A stretch of DNA of 64,000 nucleotides from Acetobacter syzygii (GTDB taxonomy: Bacteria > Pseudomonadota > Alphaproteobacteria > Acetobacterales > Acetobacteraceae), in the NCBI RefSeq assembly GCF_000964225.1, contig NZ_BAMZ01000016.1, positions 1 through 64,000 of the forward strand. The letters run 5' to 3'. Position numbers and translations under genes: made by a program. Below the pieces are notes generated by a model. That model did no database searches and was not told the DNA's origin. It worked only from the letters and a program-made list of their open reading frames with translations. Below, in pieces: positions 20,025 to 28,790 of this stretch; the stretch's first letter is position 1, and each line of letters opens with the position of its first letter.

Positions 20025-21290
20025 ATGGATTGTCTAGAGCATTCTTTTGATCCATCTTTAGTTGCGGAACAGAAAGCAATGCCAGAAATGGTCAGCTACG
20101 ATCAGGCACAAGAACTTTTATCCGATCTGGCCAAAAAACTTTCCTTGCAAAATAAAGAAACTATCCCTCTGGCTCAGGCCTGTGGCCGTATTCTGGCGGA
20201 AGACCTGTTTGCCAATTCCCCACGCCCGGAAGCTGACATTTCTGCTATGGATGGGTATGCTTTCTGCTGTGCTGATATTACCATAACAGATAAACATACC
20301 GGCACCATTCCGCTGCAGGATTATATTGTTGCTGGAGACCAGCCTCTTCCACTCTGGAAAGGAACGGCCGCCACCATTCTAACAGGCGCACGTCTGCCTG
20401 CTGGCGCAGATTGTGTGATTGCTCGGGAACGGACACAACTCAAAGATGACCTGCTATCTCTTAATCTGGTCGATATAGCACCGGGCAAGAATATCCGGCG
20501 GTTAGGGGAAGAGTTTATCGCAGGAACTCACTTACTTAACGCCGGGCAAAAACTAGATTGGCGTCACCTTGTGCTACTGGCCAGCCAGAAAGTGCAAGAA
20601 CTATCCGTTTATAAGCCGCTCACTGTTGGGATTATTGCCAATGGTGCAGAGTTTTCTCACTCTGCACAAGATTGTCGGACTGAGCTTAATACTCTTCTAC
20701 TTGGCTCTATGCTGGAAAATTTGGGTATTCAAACCATTAACAGTGTTGTTCGTTCTGATAGTAAGCACGATTTAAAAAAAGCCATTTTGGATATGGTTGA
20801 ACAGTCAGATATTCTCCTAACAACAGGTGGTATTTCTGTTGGGAAAACAGATCATGTTTTGCCTGTTCTAAAAAGCCTTGGTGCTAATGGTCTGTTTCGT
20901 CGTGTAAAAATTCGACCAGGCAAACCTTTTACTGTTATGCAGCTTGGCACAAAACCTGTTTTTTGTCTGCCTGGCAATACGGGAGCAGCAGCCATTTGCA
21001 CTCAGTTTTTTATTATTCCGTTCTTACTGTCGGTTTTAACCAGAAAAACCCAATCTACGACTTCAGACACACTTTCTGGTATAAGCAATTTTTCCTTAAT
21101 GCCACCAACAGATACAACTTGCTTTGTGCCTGTAACTCTTTTGCAAAAGGGGAATGACCGCGTGCTTTCCCTTGTGCCGTCGCAAGGAGCATCTGACATA
21201 CTGTGTTTTTCCCAATCTGCGGGAATTTTACGTATTCCGGAAGGGCATCCCCTCAATGCAGGGGACTGGTGTCATGCAAGACCATTCTGA
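20025..21290 (+). CDS. moeA: molybdopterin molybdenumtransferase
   Basis: The 421-residue protein inserts molybdenum into adenylylated molybdopterin. Family signatures are ADISAMDGYAF in the N-terminal part, the MoeA/MogA-like LLTTGGISVGKTDHV in the nucleotide-binding domain and KIRPGKPFTVMQLG, PVFCLPGNTGAA. The gene is seven bases behind fdhE and supplies cofactor to the formate dehydrogenase of the same locus. Its 3' end overlaps the convergent mobB gene by 19 bases. Confidence 0.93.
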   Translation: MDCLEHSFDPSLVAEQKAMPEMVSYDQAQELLSDLAKKLSLQNKETIPLAQACGRILAEDLFANSPRPEADISAMDGYAFCCADITITDKHTGTIPLQDYIVAGDQPLPLWKGTAATILTGARLPAGADCVIARERTQLKDDLLSLNLVDIAPGKNIRRLGEEFIAGTHLLNAGQKLDWRHLVLLASQKVQELSVYKPLTVGIIANGAEFSHSAQDCRTELNTLLLGSMLENLGIQTINSVVRSDSKHDLKKAILDMVEQSDILLTTGGISVGKTDHVLPVLKSLGANGLFRRVKIRPGKPFTVMQLGTKPVFCLPGNTGAAAICTQFFIIPFLLSVLTRKTQSTTSDTLSGISNFSLMPPTDTTCFVPVTLLQKGNDRVLSLVPSQGASDILCFSQSAGILRIPEGHPLNAGDWCHARPF

Positions 21291-21811
21291 TCTGTCCATA
21301 AAAATGCATGGGTTTGAATATGGTGTGCAATACCAGCCAGATCGTCAATGTGGAAAACAGGCTTCTGACTTATGTCATGGCAATATTCCAACGCATCTGT
21401 TGCAACAGACTGTATCCGCTCCATTTTTGTAAAAATGGCCTCTTTCCCTGTTATGGAGCGCCAAACTTCCATTGTGGCAGGTACTTCCGCATGGAAACCT
21501 TCTATCAAAATCAAATCTACTGGACGCATGGCTTTGATTAAGTCGTTTAAAACAGGAGGACTGGCGGCTTCATGCTGTAAAATCCAGCGCTGCGGAGTGG
21601 CCAACATAACTTCCACAGCACCATGCTGCCTGTGCAGGAAAGTATCTTTCCCCGGCTTATCCATATCGACACCATGATGAGTGTGTTTGATTGTGGAAAC
21701 ACAAAGACCCTGTTGACTAAAAAAGGGAATAAGCCGACTGATCAGATGCGTTTTGCCTGCTCCACTCCGACCAATGATCCCAAACACACGCTGCGCCCGA
21801 TTATGCCCCAT
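21272..21811 (-). CDS. mobB: molybdopterin-guanine dinucleotide biosynthesis adaptor protein
   Basis: The 179-residue GTP-binding protein has a Walker A loop in FGIIGRSGAGKTHLISRLI, followed by VSTIKHTHHGVDMDKPGKDT, both typical of MobB, and LILIEGFHAE further on. MobB helps MobA form the bis-MGD cofactor used by formate dehydrogenase. It points against the rest of the locus: its end overlaps moeA by 19 bases, and its start faces mobA across an 89-base gap. This suggests a local inversion that kept the functional cluster together. Confidence 0.9.
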   Translation of the reverse strand: MGHNRAQRVFGIIGRSGAGKTHLISRLIPFFSQQGLCVSTIKHTHHGVDMDKPGKDTFLHRQHGAVEVMLATPQRWILQHEAASPPVLNDLIKAMRPVDLILIEGFHAEVPATMEVWRSITGKEAIFTKMERIQSVATDALEYCHDISQKPVFHIDDLAGIAHHIQTHAFLWTDQNGLA

Positions 21812-21900
21812 ACAAAATAGCCCTAAAATATGAAACTCTTTGATTTATAAACACTCTCACTCACAATAAACAGCGTAAACGGGTAAAGGCACGGCTAATT

Positions 21901-22530
21901 ATGCAGCATAAACACAAAGTGGCCGGGCTGGTTCTGGCGGGCGGGCAGGGAACACGGATGCACCACGCCGATAAAGCCTTTATAAATATCGGCAACCGTC
22001 CGTGTATCGACTGGGTTATAACCCGTCTTATGGAAGAATGTACTGATATTGCCATCAGCGCCAATGGTGATGCCAGTAGATTCAAAGCATGGAATTTTCC
22101 TGTAATCGCCGATACGGTACAAGGTGTAGGTCCACTCGCCGGGTTACTCCGCGGGTTGGAGTGGGCAGAAGCAAAAGGATTTGATTTGCTGGTGAGTGTA
22201 CCGGTGGACACACCCTTTATTCCGGTCAATCTGGTTAGCAAACTACAGCCCGGCGCATCCTACGCAACTTATAACGGACAAAACCATCCTCTTGTTGCCT
22301 TATGGCCTGTTACACCTGCCCGGGCACTACTGGCTGCACAACTCGGTAATATAACGGATCAGAACAGAAAACAGAGCACTCGTGTCTGCACTCTAGCAGA
22401 TGCACTCGGAGCAGATGCTGTTGATTTTTCAACCCTATCATCCAATGATCCATTTTTAAACATCAATACTCCCCAAGACCTGATTACTGTAAACACCTAT
22501 TGGAGCAGGAATAAAAATAATGGAGAATAA
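21901..22530 (+). CDS. mobA: molybdenum cofactor guanylyltransferase
   Basis: The 209-residue enzyme attaches GMP to molybdopterin. The nucleotidyltransferase signature AGLVLAGGQGTRMHHADKAF is at the N-terminus, with VSVPVDTPFIPVNLV in the metal-binding region and FLNINTPQDL near the end. The final 11 bases overlap the fdhD start, so mobA and fdhD form an operon. Its start is divergent from mobB. Confidence 0.92.
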   Translation: MQHKHKVAGLVLAGGQGTRMHHADKAFINIGNRPCIDWVITRLMEECTDIAISANGDASRFKAWNFPVIADTVQGVGPLAGLLRGLEWAEAKGFDLLVSVPVDTPFIPVNLVSKLQPGASYATYNGQNHPLVALWPVTPARALLAAQLGNITDQNRKQSTRVCTLADALGADAVDFSTLSSNDPFLNINTPQDLITVNTYWSRNKNNGE

Positions 22531-23416
22531 TAAGGAAATATTTCCCATTTCCACATCTTATCCAGCAAAACGAATGACATGGCATAATTCATCAGACAAC
22601 ACCCCCTGTATTAGCGAAGATACTTTAAATCTGGCTGAAGAAGTGCCCTTGGCCTTGGTCTATAACGGCCTTGATTATGCCGTAATGATGATTACCCCAC
22701 ATAATATTACTGATTTTGCAATCGGTTTTTCCTTGACTGAAGGCCTTGTTCAATCTCCTTCTGATATCAAGCTGCTCTCTGTTACCTCTGCGGCTGGTGG
22801 TTTACGCGCTGATATCCGTGTTGGTGCGGAAGCATTGCGTACAGTTCTGGCACGGACCCGCAGGCCCATAGCCGGTCGAACCGGTTGTGGAATCTGTGGT
22901 TCCGATATGGATAGCCTTCTCCAACGCGGCCAAAAGAGCATTACGGGATACACACCAGAATTTTCAGCTATTCGCTCTGCCGTAATGAACTTGCGGCAAC
23001 ACCAAACATTAAACGCAGGAATAGGAATGCTCCATGCGGCAGCATGGTGCACAGTAAATGGACAAATCACCTTCACGCGCGAAGATGTCGGCAGGCACAA
23101 TGCGTTGGACAAACTTATTGGTTACGGCCTGAACAACAATTACGATTTCACAAACGGCTTTTGCTTATTAACCAGCCGTTGTTCCTACGAAATGGCAACC
23201 AAAGCTATTACTGCGGGTATGTCTGCGCTCGTCTCCCTTTCCGCACCGACAGCTCTGGCCCTGCGAACAGCGCAGCAAGCAGGTCTTGTTCTGGTCGCTC
23301 CAGTAAAATCAGACCATCTGTGTATTTTCTCGCCAACTACGCTAAATTCTGATCTGGCGACTTCCAATAATTCCGCACCCCAGCAAAATCAACATGCTCA
23401 AATTACGGAGCTGTAA
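22520..23416 (+). CDS. fdhD: formate dehydrogenase sulfurtransferase
   Basis: The 298-residue FdhD protein moves sulfur from a cysteine desulfurase to the Mo-bis-MGD cofactor and is essential for formate dehydrogenase activity. The active cysteines lie in GRTGCGICGSDMDS, and the family stretch FTREDVGRHNALDKLIG is intact. It overlaps mobA by 11 bases at the 5' end and the convergent MRJP-like gene by 14 bases at the 3' end. It completes the gene set needed for formate dehydrogenase in this locus. Confidence 0.93.
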   Translation: MENNKEIFPISTSYPAKRMTWHNSSDNTPCISEDTLNLAEEVPLALVYNGLDYAVMMITPHNITDFAIGFSLTEGLVQSPSDIKLLSVTSAAGGLRADIRVGAEALRTVLARTRRPIAGRTGCGICGSDMDSLLQRGQKSITGYTPEFSAIRSAVMNLRQHQTLNAGIGMLHAAAWCTVNGQITFTREDVGRHNALDKLIGYGLNNNYDFTNGFCLLTSRCSYEMATKAITAGMSALVSLSAPTALALRTAQQAGLVLVAPVKSDHLCIFSPTTLNSDLATSNNSAPQQNQHAQITEL

Positions 23417-24554
23417 TTGGTATTTTAACAACAAGGAATGGAGGTTTGCGCATATCCTGCCCATCATGCAGGCGGGGAAGGCGGCTCCATTGCCCCATCA
23501 CAACATACACTGCCTGCCGGTCAGCAAAAATGCCATCTGGCCATACAAACCGAGGATCAGACGCAACCATTTCATAAGTCCCATCCACATTACGGCGAAA
23601 CACGGCATCATGGTCAGCGGCTGTTGTATAAATCCGGCCCCATGGGTCTGTTGTCAGGCCATCGGCCGCGCCCTTTTCCCCTTCATCTACGACAAACGTT
23701 GCAAGCTCTTGAGAATTCAGGGCAAAGTCCGCCAGCTTATCGGTTGGCAGGCTATACAGCCGACGGCTGGCTAATGGCGCATAATAAAGTCTGGAAGAAT
23801 CAGGCGACAAGGTAATACCATCAGCACCACCTGCGGGGAACGTTGGGTGGTTGGGGTCATAACGCAAAACGCGGCCATCGAGTACAGTCTGGTACCCGGT
23901 ATCTGGCATAACGGAACGCGTATTTTCCAGCACACGGCGCTGTTGCCCCGTGGCAATATCCAACACGACCAGAGCCGGATGCCCATCAAACGAGCTGTCA
24001 GTAATGTAAACCGTTCCTTTTTTGCCATGTGTCAGATCAATCCGTAGATCATTCATATGGCTCCCAGGTAACAAAGCATCCTTAAGCACAATATTGGCGA
24101 TAATCCGCCCCGTTACAGGGTTGATCCCTACAACCTTTGCTCCTCCAGCAGGAATAGGGAGGCCTTTGATTTTACCGTCATCAATAATCCATAAATTCCC
24201 GCGTGTATCCGTTGTCATACCATGGGGGGAAACCAGTCTGGATTGCGGGGAGCCAACAGTGGAAGCTGCAAATGCTGTTGATGGAAAGGGTACGAGCTGA
24301 CCATTTTTCCATTCTGCCAGAACTGGTCCTGGGTGGTCACCATCATGCTTGGGAAATGTAAGAAACAATCGCCCGTTAACAACAGCAATGCCTGACGGAT
24401 CAGGGTCTGTTATGCTGGCAATAATCTGAACCGTTCCAATTTGGCCAAAGGCGGGGTCCTGATTACTGGTTATACGGGGTTCCGCTGCCTGCAGCCCCGT
24501 TGCTACTCCTCCCCATAAACAGGTTCCAAGCAAAAACGCTCTCAATACGTGCAT
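23403..24554 (-). CDS. secreted yellow/MRJP-like beta-propeller protein
   Basis: From the ATG at 24554, which has a strong GGGGGA ribosome-binding site, the protein is 383 residues with a signal peptide (MHVLRAFLLGTCLWGGVATGLQAAEP). The frame is open to 24605, but that part lacks such a site. The mature part has propeller-like repeats such as SPHGMTTDTRGNLWIIDDG, HMNDLRIDL, GADGITLSPDSSRLYYAPL and AADGLTTDPWGRIYTTAADH. These suit the major royal jelly/yellow family or related SMP-30-like propellers, which bind or modify small molecules. The substrate is not known. It follows the secreted amidohydrolase by 69 bases and probably shares its transcript. Confidence 0.7.
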   Translation of the reverse strand: MHVLRAFLLGTCLWGGVATGLQAAEPRITSNQDPAFGQIGTVQIIASITDPDPSGIAVVNGRLFLTFPKHDGDHPGPVLAEWKNGQLVPFPSTAFAASTVGSPQSRLVSPHGMTTDTRGNLWIIDDGKIKGLPIPAGGAKVVGINPVTGRIIANIVLKDALLPGSHMNDLRIDLTHGKKGTVYITDSSFDGHPALVVLDIATGQQRRVLENTRSVMPDTGYQTVLDGRVLRYDPNHPTFPAGGADGITLSPDSSRLYYAPLASRRLYSLPTDKLADFALNSQELATFVVDEGEKGAADGLTTDPWGRIYTTAADHDAVFRRNVDGTYEMVASDPRFVWPDGIFADRQAVYVVMGQWSRLPRLHDGQDMRKPPFLVVKIPITAP

Positions 24555-24623
24555 TTTGTTCCCCCATTGGTTCATTAAAAACAGGTGCTGCGGGCGTTTT
24601 TTCACTCCAAGCAGGAATGAGCT

Positions 24624-25982
24624 TCAGGGGGCACTCCGTGGCTCCTGCACAGGTACGGGACCAGAAACAGCATTGCCATTCGCCCATGTTTCTACCACCT
24701 GGTCAGCATCTGCCATCGTCACAGCAGGATTACCGGCAACAACCAGCAGGTCTGCTCTTTTACCCGCCACAATAACGCCACGGTCCTGCAACCCCAGCAA
24801 TTCAGCAGCGCTCTGTGTTGCAATTTGCAGCGCAGAAAGGGGAGGAATACCAGCCCGCACCATCAAAGCTAACTCGCGATGCTCAGCAACTCCCGGCACA
24901 CGTAAAGGGGTTGCGCCACTATCTGTTCCAAAACCAACCTTGACCCCAGCTTTCCACAACGTTTGCAGGTTTTGTAAATTCATTGCTAAAGATGTACGGG
25001 CAAAATCCGCCTTGGCTCCATTGCTATTATTGCGTTGCCATGTTGGATTGTTGATCTGTTGTAATAATGGCGCGGATAAACCGGCTACTACAAATGGAGT
25101 TTTTACCCACGTAGGCTGCTCTGCCCATACCGTGGTTGCTTCATCCAATTGCAAAGTGGGTATATACCATATGCCGCGCTCTTTAAGGGTTTGAACCAAG
25201 GAAGACGGAACTGGCTTATCGCGCACTCCATGCGCCAGAATATCCACTCCAGCCGCAACAACATGCTCAGCATCATCAAGATCATGGATATGCGCGGCAA
25301 CCCGTAAATGTTTTTTATGCGCCTCATCTACTACGGCAGCAATAATAGCCGGATCCATTTTTACAGGTAACGAATGGTCAAAGTCATCCACCCATATTTT
25401 GACCAAATCAGTGCCTTCTTCTGCCATTGTATCTACATTTTTCCGGGCATCTTCTGGCGTGCGAGGTCTAAAAAGCTGGTCGGGCGCAACATTCACTGGG
25501 GGAGCTCCGCGCGGAACACCAATACCCTGATCAACCCCGAACAGATCAGTTGGCAGCAGCCCCATGTGCGCATCCTTGCGCATGGGATCAAAAACGTGCG
25601 GAACATTGTTACCTAGAGCTGTCACAGTTGTCACACCATAGCGGCGGTACTGCGCAAGTTCGGGCAAAATGTTATCGACCGTATAAAATTGCGGACCAGT
25701 CACAACACCTTTTAACTGGCCAATATGGCTATGATCGGAAATAAGCCCCGGTAAAACAGTTTTCCCCGACCGATCCATAATCTTAGCATGTGCGGGCAAT
25801 GCAACGTTTTTGCCTGTCGCTACGATAACCCCATCCTGCATAACTACGGTTCCGTCTTCTACGGGAGGAGCTCCCGTACCGTCTATGATCCGGATATGAG
25901 TCAACGCGACAGGCACAGTCTGTGCGCTTGCCAATGTTGGAATACCTAACAGAACGGTCGCTACAAACATTACTGGTTTCAT
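24624..25982 (-). CDS. secreted metal-dependent amidohydrolase
   Basis: The start at 25982 has GGAGA six bases before it and opens a signal peptide (MKPVMFVATVLLGIPTLASAQT). The 452-residue protein is an amidohydrolase-superfamily TIM barrel: metal-binding DHSHIG, Lys in DLVKIWVDDF that may be carboxylated, His residues in AAHIHDLDD and DILAHGVRD, Asp in FGTDSGATP, and the C-terminal GVIVAGKRADLLVVAGNP. It is closest in look to imidazolonepropionase-like and Xaa-Pro-dipeptidase-like members. Substrate is unknown. An in-frame extension upstream would overlap the MFS gene and lacks support. It lies between the transporter and the MRJP-like gene on the same strand. Confidence 0.8.
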   Translation of the reverse strand: MKPVMFVATVLLGIPTLASAQTVPVALTHIRIIDGTGAPPVEDGTVVMQDGVIVATGKNVALPAHAKIMDRSGKTVLPGLISDHSHIGQLKGVVTGPQFYTVDNILPELAQYRRYGVTTVTALGNNVPHVFDPMRKDAHMGLLPTDLFGVDQGIGVPRGAPPVNVAPDQLFRPRTPEDARKNVDTMAEEGTDLVKIWVDDFDHSLPVKMDPAIIAAVVDEAHKKHLRVAAHIHDLDDAEHVVAAGVDILAHGVRDKPVPSSLVQTLKERGIWYIPTLQLDEATTVWAEQPTWVKTPFVVAGLSAPLLQQINNPTWQRNNSNGAKADFARTSLAMNLQNLQTLWKAGVKVGFGTDSGATPLRVPGVAEHRELALMVRAGIPPLSALQIATQSAAELLGLQDRGVIVAGKRADLLVVAGNPAVTMADADQVVETWANGNAVSGPVPVQEPRSAP

Positions 25983-26004
25983 TGTTGTCTCCATCATGCT
26001 GTTT

Positions 26005-27198
26005 TCAATCGACCAAGGCTCCAGCACGCTCGCGCCATGCCAGCCGGGCAGACATGACAAGACCACTAACCCCGGCAAGACTACCAACCAAAAACACGGA
26101 TTCATCCCCAGCCCACTCAGCAAGGAGACCGGCGAAAGGACCTGTTGCGCCGTATGCAAGATCCTGAAAAGCCGCAAAACCCCCCATAGCTGTACCACGC
26201 ATTTGAGGCGCAACACGCCGGACAACCTCCACCCCCATGGCAGGGAAAATCATGGAGCAGCCACACCCGGTCAAAAATGCCCCAGCGAGTGCCATATTCG
26301 CGCTGGTCGCCTGCCATAGTAACATCTGCCCACAGGTCTCCACCACCATGGAAATCCAAGCTACGCGCGCACCCCCTAATTGATCAGGGAGATGACTACA
26401 TAAAATTCGTACCAGCACAAAAGCTGCGCCAAAAAACGTCAAACCCAGCGCCGCATGAGGCCAGTGCCTATGCAGGAACATAAGGGGCATAAACGCCCCA
26501 ATAGCTGCAAAACCAATACCTTGAAAAAAAACGACCAATCCAAGATCTGAAATTTTGTGGAGAATACGCCCAACCGGCAATCTCTCCCCGCCATGCGGTG
26601 GCACAGCCACTACAGGAGCAGCCATGGTAAAACCAACTAATGGCGTGGCAATGCAGCCGAGTGCGACCAACACATAGCCACCATGGTCGTATAGCGTTAG
26701 CCCCACCGGGCTCCCTACGGCAAGCGAGCCATACATACCCATCCCAACAACGGACAAGACCCGACCAGAACGATTGTGCCCCATAAGGCCAATGCCCCAA
26801 GCCAGCATCCCCACAACAGCCAGACTTTCACCCAGGCCAAGGGTTAGACGCGCTATGAGCAGCATACAAAACGCAGCTACTGGGGTTGTCATCCAAGTGA
26901 CAACTGCGGTTAGCAGCCCGCTAACTGTATACAGAGCCAACCCATACAGCATACACCGTTTGCCACCCTGATGATCCGCACAACGACCGGCAAAGCCGCG
27001 CGTTACAATGGTCGAAGCAAACGCAACACCAACAGCAAGTCCGGCAAGGGCATTGCCCATGTGCAACGAGGTTGCGACATATACCGAGGTTGTCGGCATA
27101 GACATGGCAACAGCAAGATAAGACAGGAAGAGGGCGACCGCGAGCCAAGCCAACCACTGTGGCGCCTTGTCCTGCTGTGCTGTGGGAATGCTGGGCAT
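26005..27198 (-). CDS. MFS transporter
   Basis: The 397-residue protein shows about twelve hydrophobic segments and the MFS loop 2-3 motif as GFAGRCADHQGGKRCML, with a weaker counterpart in the second half. The general look (VAMSMPTTSVYVATSLHMGNALAGLAVG) is like the YhhS/arabinose-efflux-type exporters. The substrate cannot be told. It is the first gene of a three-gene minus-strand set with the secreted amidohydrolase (22-base gap) and the MRJP-like protein. A perfect palindrome lies about 55 bases before its start. Confidence 0.8.
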   Translation of the reverse strand: MPSIPTAQQDKAPQWLAWLAVALFLSYLAVAMSMPTTSVYVATSLHMGNALAGLAVGVAFASTIVTRGFAGRCADHQGGKRCMLYGLALYTVSGLLTAVVTWMTTPVAAFCMLLIARLTLGLGESLAVVGMLAWGIGLMGHNRSGRVLSVVGMGMYGSLAVGSPVGLTLYDHGGYVLVALGCIATPLVGFTMAAPVVAVPPHGGERLPVGRILHKISDLGLVVFFQGIGFAAIGAFMPLMFLHRHWPHAALGLTFFGAAFVLVRILCSHLPDQLGGARVAWISMVVETCGQMLLWQATSANMALAGAFLTGCGCSMIFPAMGVEVVRRVAPQMRGTAMGGFAAFQDLAYGATGPFAGLLAEWAGDESVFLVGSLAGVSGLVMSARLAWRERAGALVD

Positions 27199-27252
27199 TA
27201 TAAGGTACCAGCTCCTTTATTGATAATAGAGGCACACACAAGCTGCACCTTT

Positions 27253-27269
27253 AATCCCTGACAGGGATT
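27253..27269. promoter_or_regulatory. perfect palindrome upstream of the MFS operon
   Basis: AATCCCTGACAGGGATT is an 8-1-8 inverted repeat located 55-71 bases before the MFS start, in the 179-base gap between the antiporter and the MFS gene. No T run follows on either strand, so an operator is more likely than a terminator. No regulator gene is adjacent. Confidence 0.4.
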
Positions 27270-27377
27270 GGACAACTCAGCCTGTTTGCCAAGGGTTATG
27301 CATATGACAATACTGTGATGGAAGCTTTAGCGGCAACGGGATATTCCACACCAGCACTGCCATGTAACGCATACATC

Positions 27378-28586
27378 CTATGCCTTGCGAGGAGCTAACA
27401 GCTTGAACAATGGCCCCGTTAAAGTTGTGGAGATAACGGCGAGAACCATCAAAGATGCAAAACCAAAGTCAGAAAGCATACCCTGACTGTGCAGAATGGT
27501 CGCAGCCACAATTTCCATCAGACCCTTGCATTGCAAAAGAGCCCCAACACCCAAAGCCTGCCGCGGTTTTAAACCTCCAGCAGGGGGGTAGATATAAACC
27601 GCTACAATTTTGGTTAAAATAGAAACCACAACCAAAGCCAGGGATGCCACAACCGACGGCCATGTCAGTGCATCACCATTGATATGCAAACCACTATGAC
27701 CAAAGAACATCGGAGCCAGCCAGATCAGGGCAAATGTTCCAACCGCTTCCACCGGCAACCGCCGAACCCAGCTTGGAGGCATGATCGCACCTGCAAAATA
27801 AGCTCCGATCAACTCATGCAGACCAAGCTGCATACTGGCCCAGGACCCAGCGGCCAGGTAAACTGGTACAGCCAGCCAGATCACCCATAGTGGCGGATGG
27901 CGGAAATGCCTGGAAGCCCAATAACCAGCCGCTGCCAGCCCAACCAGCAGAAAAATGGCCAATACTTCCCAACCAGTCCAGCCATGTAAGGCCGCAGAGC
28001 CACGCGCAGCGAATTGAAGTGCCGCCAACCCAATCCACAAAGCAGCGTCGTCTACCACTGCCAATTTGAGTGCAAGTTGCCCCAAAGGTTTTTGATCCGC
28101 ATCCAACTCCCGCACAACGCCGATCAGAACAGGTAAGGCGCTTACGGCAATACATAAACCAATGGAAGCTGCCGCCACCCACGGTTCTGCATCCGGTGCC
28201 TGCCACCCCTTGAGATGCAAAAAAACAGTGTAAGCCAAAAATGAACCAACCAAAAAGGGTAGCCCCAAAGCAACCGCAGCACCGCCAAAAAGACGGCCTA
28301 TTGTTGGTTGAGGAAAGCTTTGACCTGTCGGCTCTCCTCCCGGGTGCTGCCACATTTCCAGCCCTGCAGTAAAAGCGAGAACAAGAACGGCAACCCACCC
28401 AATATTATTTCCATACACGGATGGAATACCCATTTCCTGCACAGGTATATGCCATACGGCTAAAGCTATACCAACAAGAATAGGCAACACAGCTATTGGC
28501 AACGCTTTTTGCATGAGTCGCCACAATACCCATGGGAAAAATACAAAAATCGTGGCGTCTGTCAGAAGCGCTGTCAACTTTACCAT
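27378..28586 (-). CDS. cation:proton antiporter (CPA2/Kef type)
   Basis: The 402-residue membrane protein contains about a dozen hydrophobic segments and resembles the membrane domain of Kef/NhaS3-type sodium or potassium:proton antiporters. Visible family features are VLAFTAGLEMWQ in an early helix, KLAVVDDAALWIGLAAL with the conserved paired acidic residues, and LMVLAVISTTLTGPLFKLL at the end. There is no C-terminal nucleotide-binding (TrkA-N) domain. An AAGGA ribosome-binding site precedes the ATG. It points away from hmp and is separated from the MFS operon by 179 bases. Confidence 0.78.
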   Translation of the reverse strand: MVKLTALLTDATIFVFFPWVLWRLMQKALPIAVLPILVGIALAVWHIPVQEMGIPSVYGNNIGWVAVLVLAFTAGLEMWQHPGGEPTGQSFPQPTIGRLFGGAAVALGLPFLVGSFLAYTVFLHLKGWQAPDAEPWVAAASIGLCIAVSALPVLIGVVRELDADQKPLGQLALKLAVVDDAALWIGLAALQFAARGSAALHGWTGWEVLAIFLLVGLAAAGYWASRHFRHPPLWVIWLAVPVYLAAGSWASMQLGLHELIGAYFAGAIMPPSWVRRLPVEAVGTFALIWLAPMFFGHSGLHINGDALTWPSVVASLALVVVSILTKIVAVYIYPPAGGLKPRQALGVGALLQCKGLMEIVAATILHSQGMLSDFGFASLMVLAVISTTLTGPLFKLLAPRKA

Positions 28587-28638
28587 ATTGCGTCCTTTTT
28601 ATTGAAATTTATCCCTTATAACGGATTACAAGTATGAT

Positions 28639-28653
28639 ATGCAAGTTTTGCAT
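28639..28653. promoter_or_regulatory. palindrome in the antiporter-hmp gap
   Basis: ATGCAAGTTTTGCAT is a perfect 6-3-6 inverted repeat 53 bases upstream of the antiporter start and about 140 bases upstream of hmp. It could bind a regulator of either gene. There is no further support. Confidence 0.3.
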
Positions 28654-28713
28654 GTCTGTGCATTATTTATTCGCAACACTCATGGCTTGGCTAGCATATA
28701 GCGCGTCCAGAAT

Positions 28714-28777
28714 AAGGTGTATTTTATTGACATCTTATTGCGCCCCCCTTATTAAAGGTGCCTGTATTTTACATCTT
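28714..28777 (+). promoter_or_regulatory. hmp promoter with two NsrR-like operators
   Basis: Two 23-bp sites with the layout AAGRTGYA-N7-inverted copy lie at 28714-28736 (AAGGTGTA and GACATCTT half-sites) and 28755-28777 (AAGGTGCC and TACATCTT). They match 17 and 15 of 23 positions of the NsrR consensus known from enterobacteria. Between them sits a promoter-like pair: TTGACA at 28727-28732 and TATTAA at 28750-28755 with a 17-base spacer. Site 1 covers the -35 box and site 2 the expected start point, the arrangement expected for repression relieved by nitric oxide. No nsrR gene is present in the window. Confidence 0.6.
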
Positions 28778-28790
28778 TTGGACATCTCTG

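Noticed and set aside
24555-24605. Upstream in-frame start for the MRJP-like protein
   Set aside because: The ATG at 24554 has a strong GGGGGA site and begins the signal peptide; the extension would add a polar segment before it.
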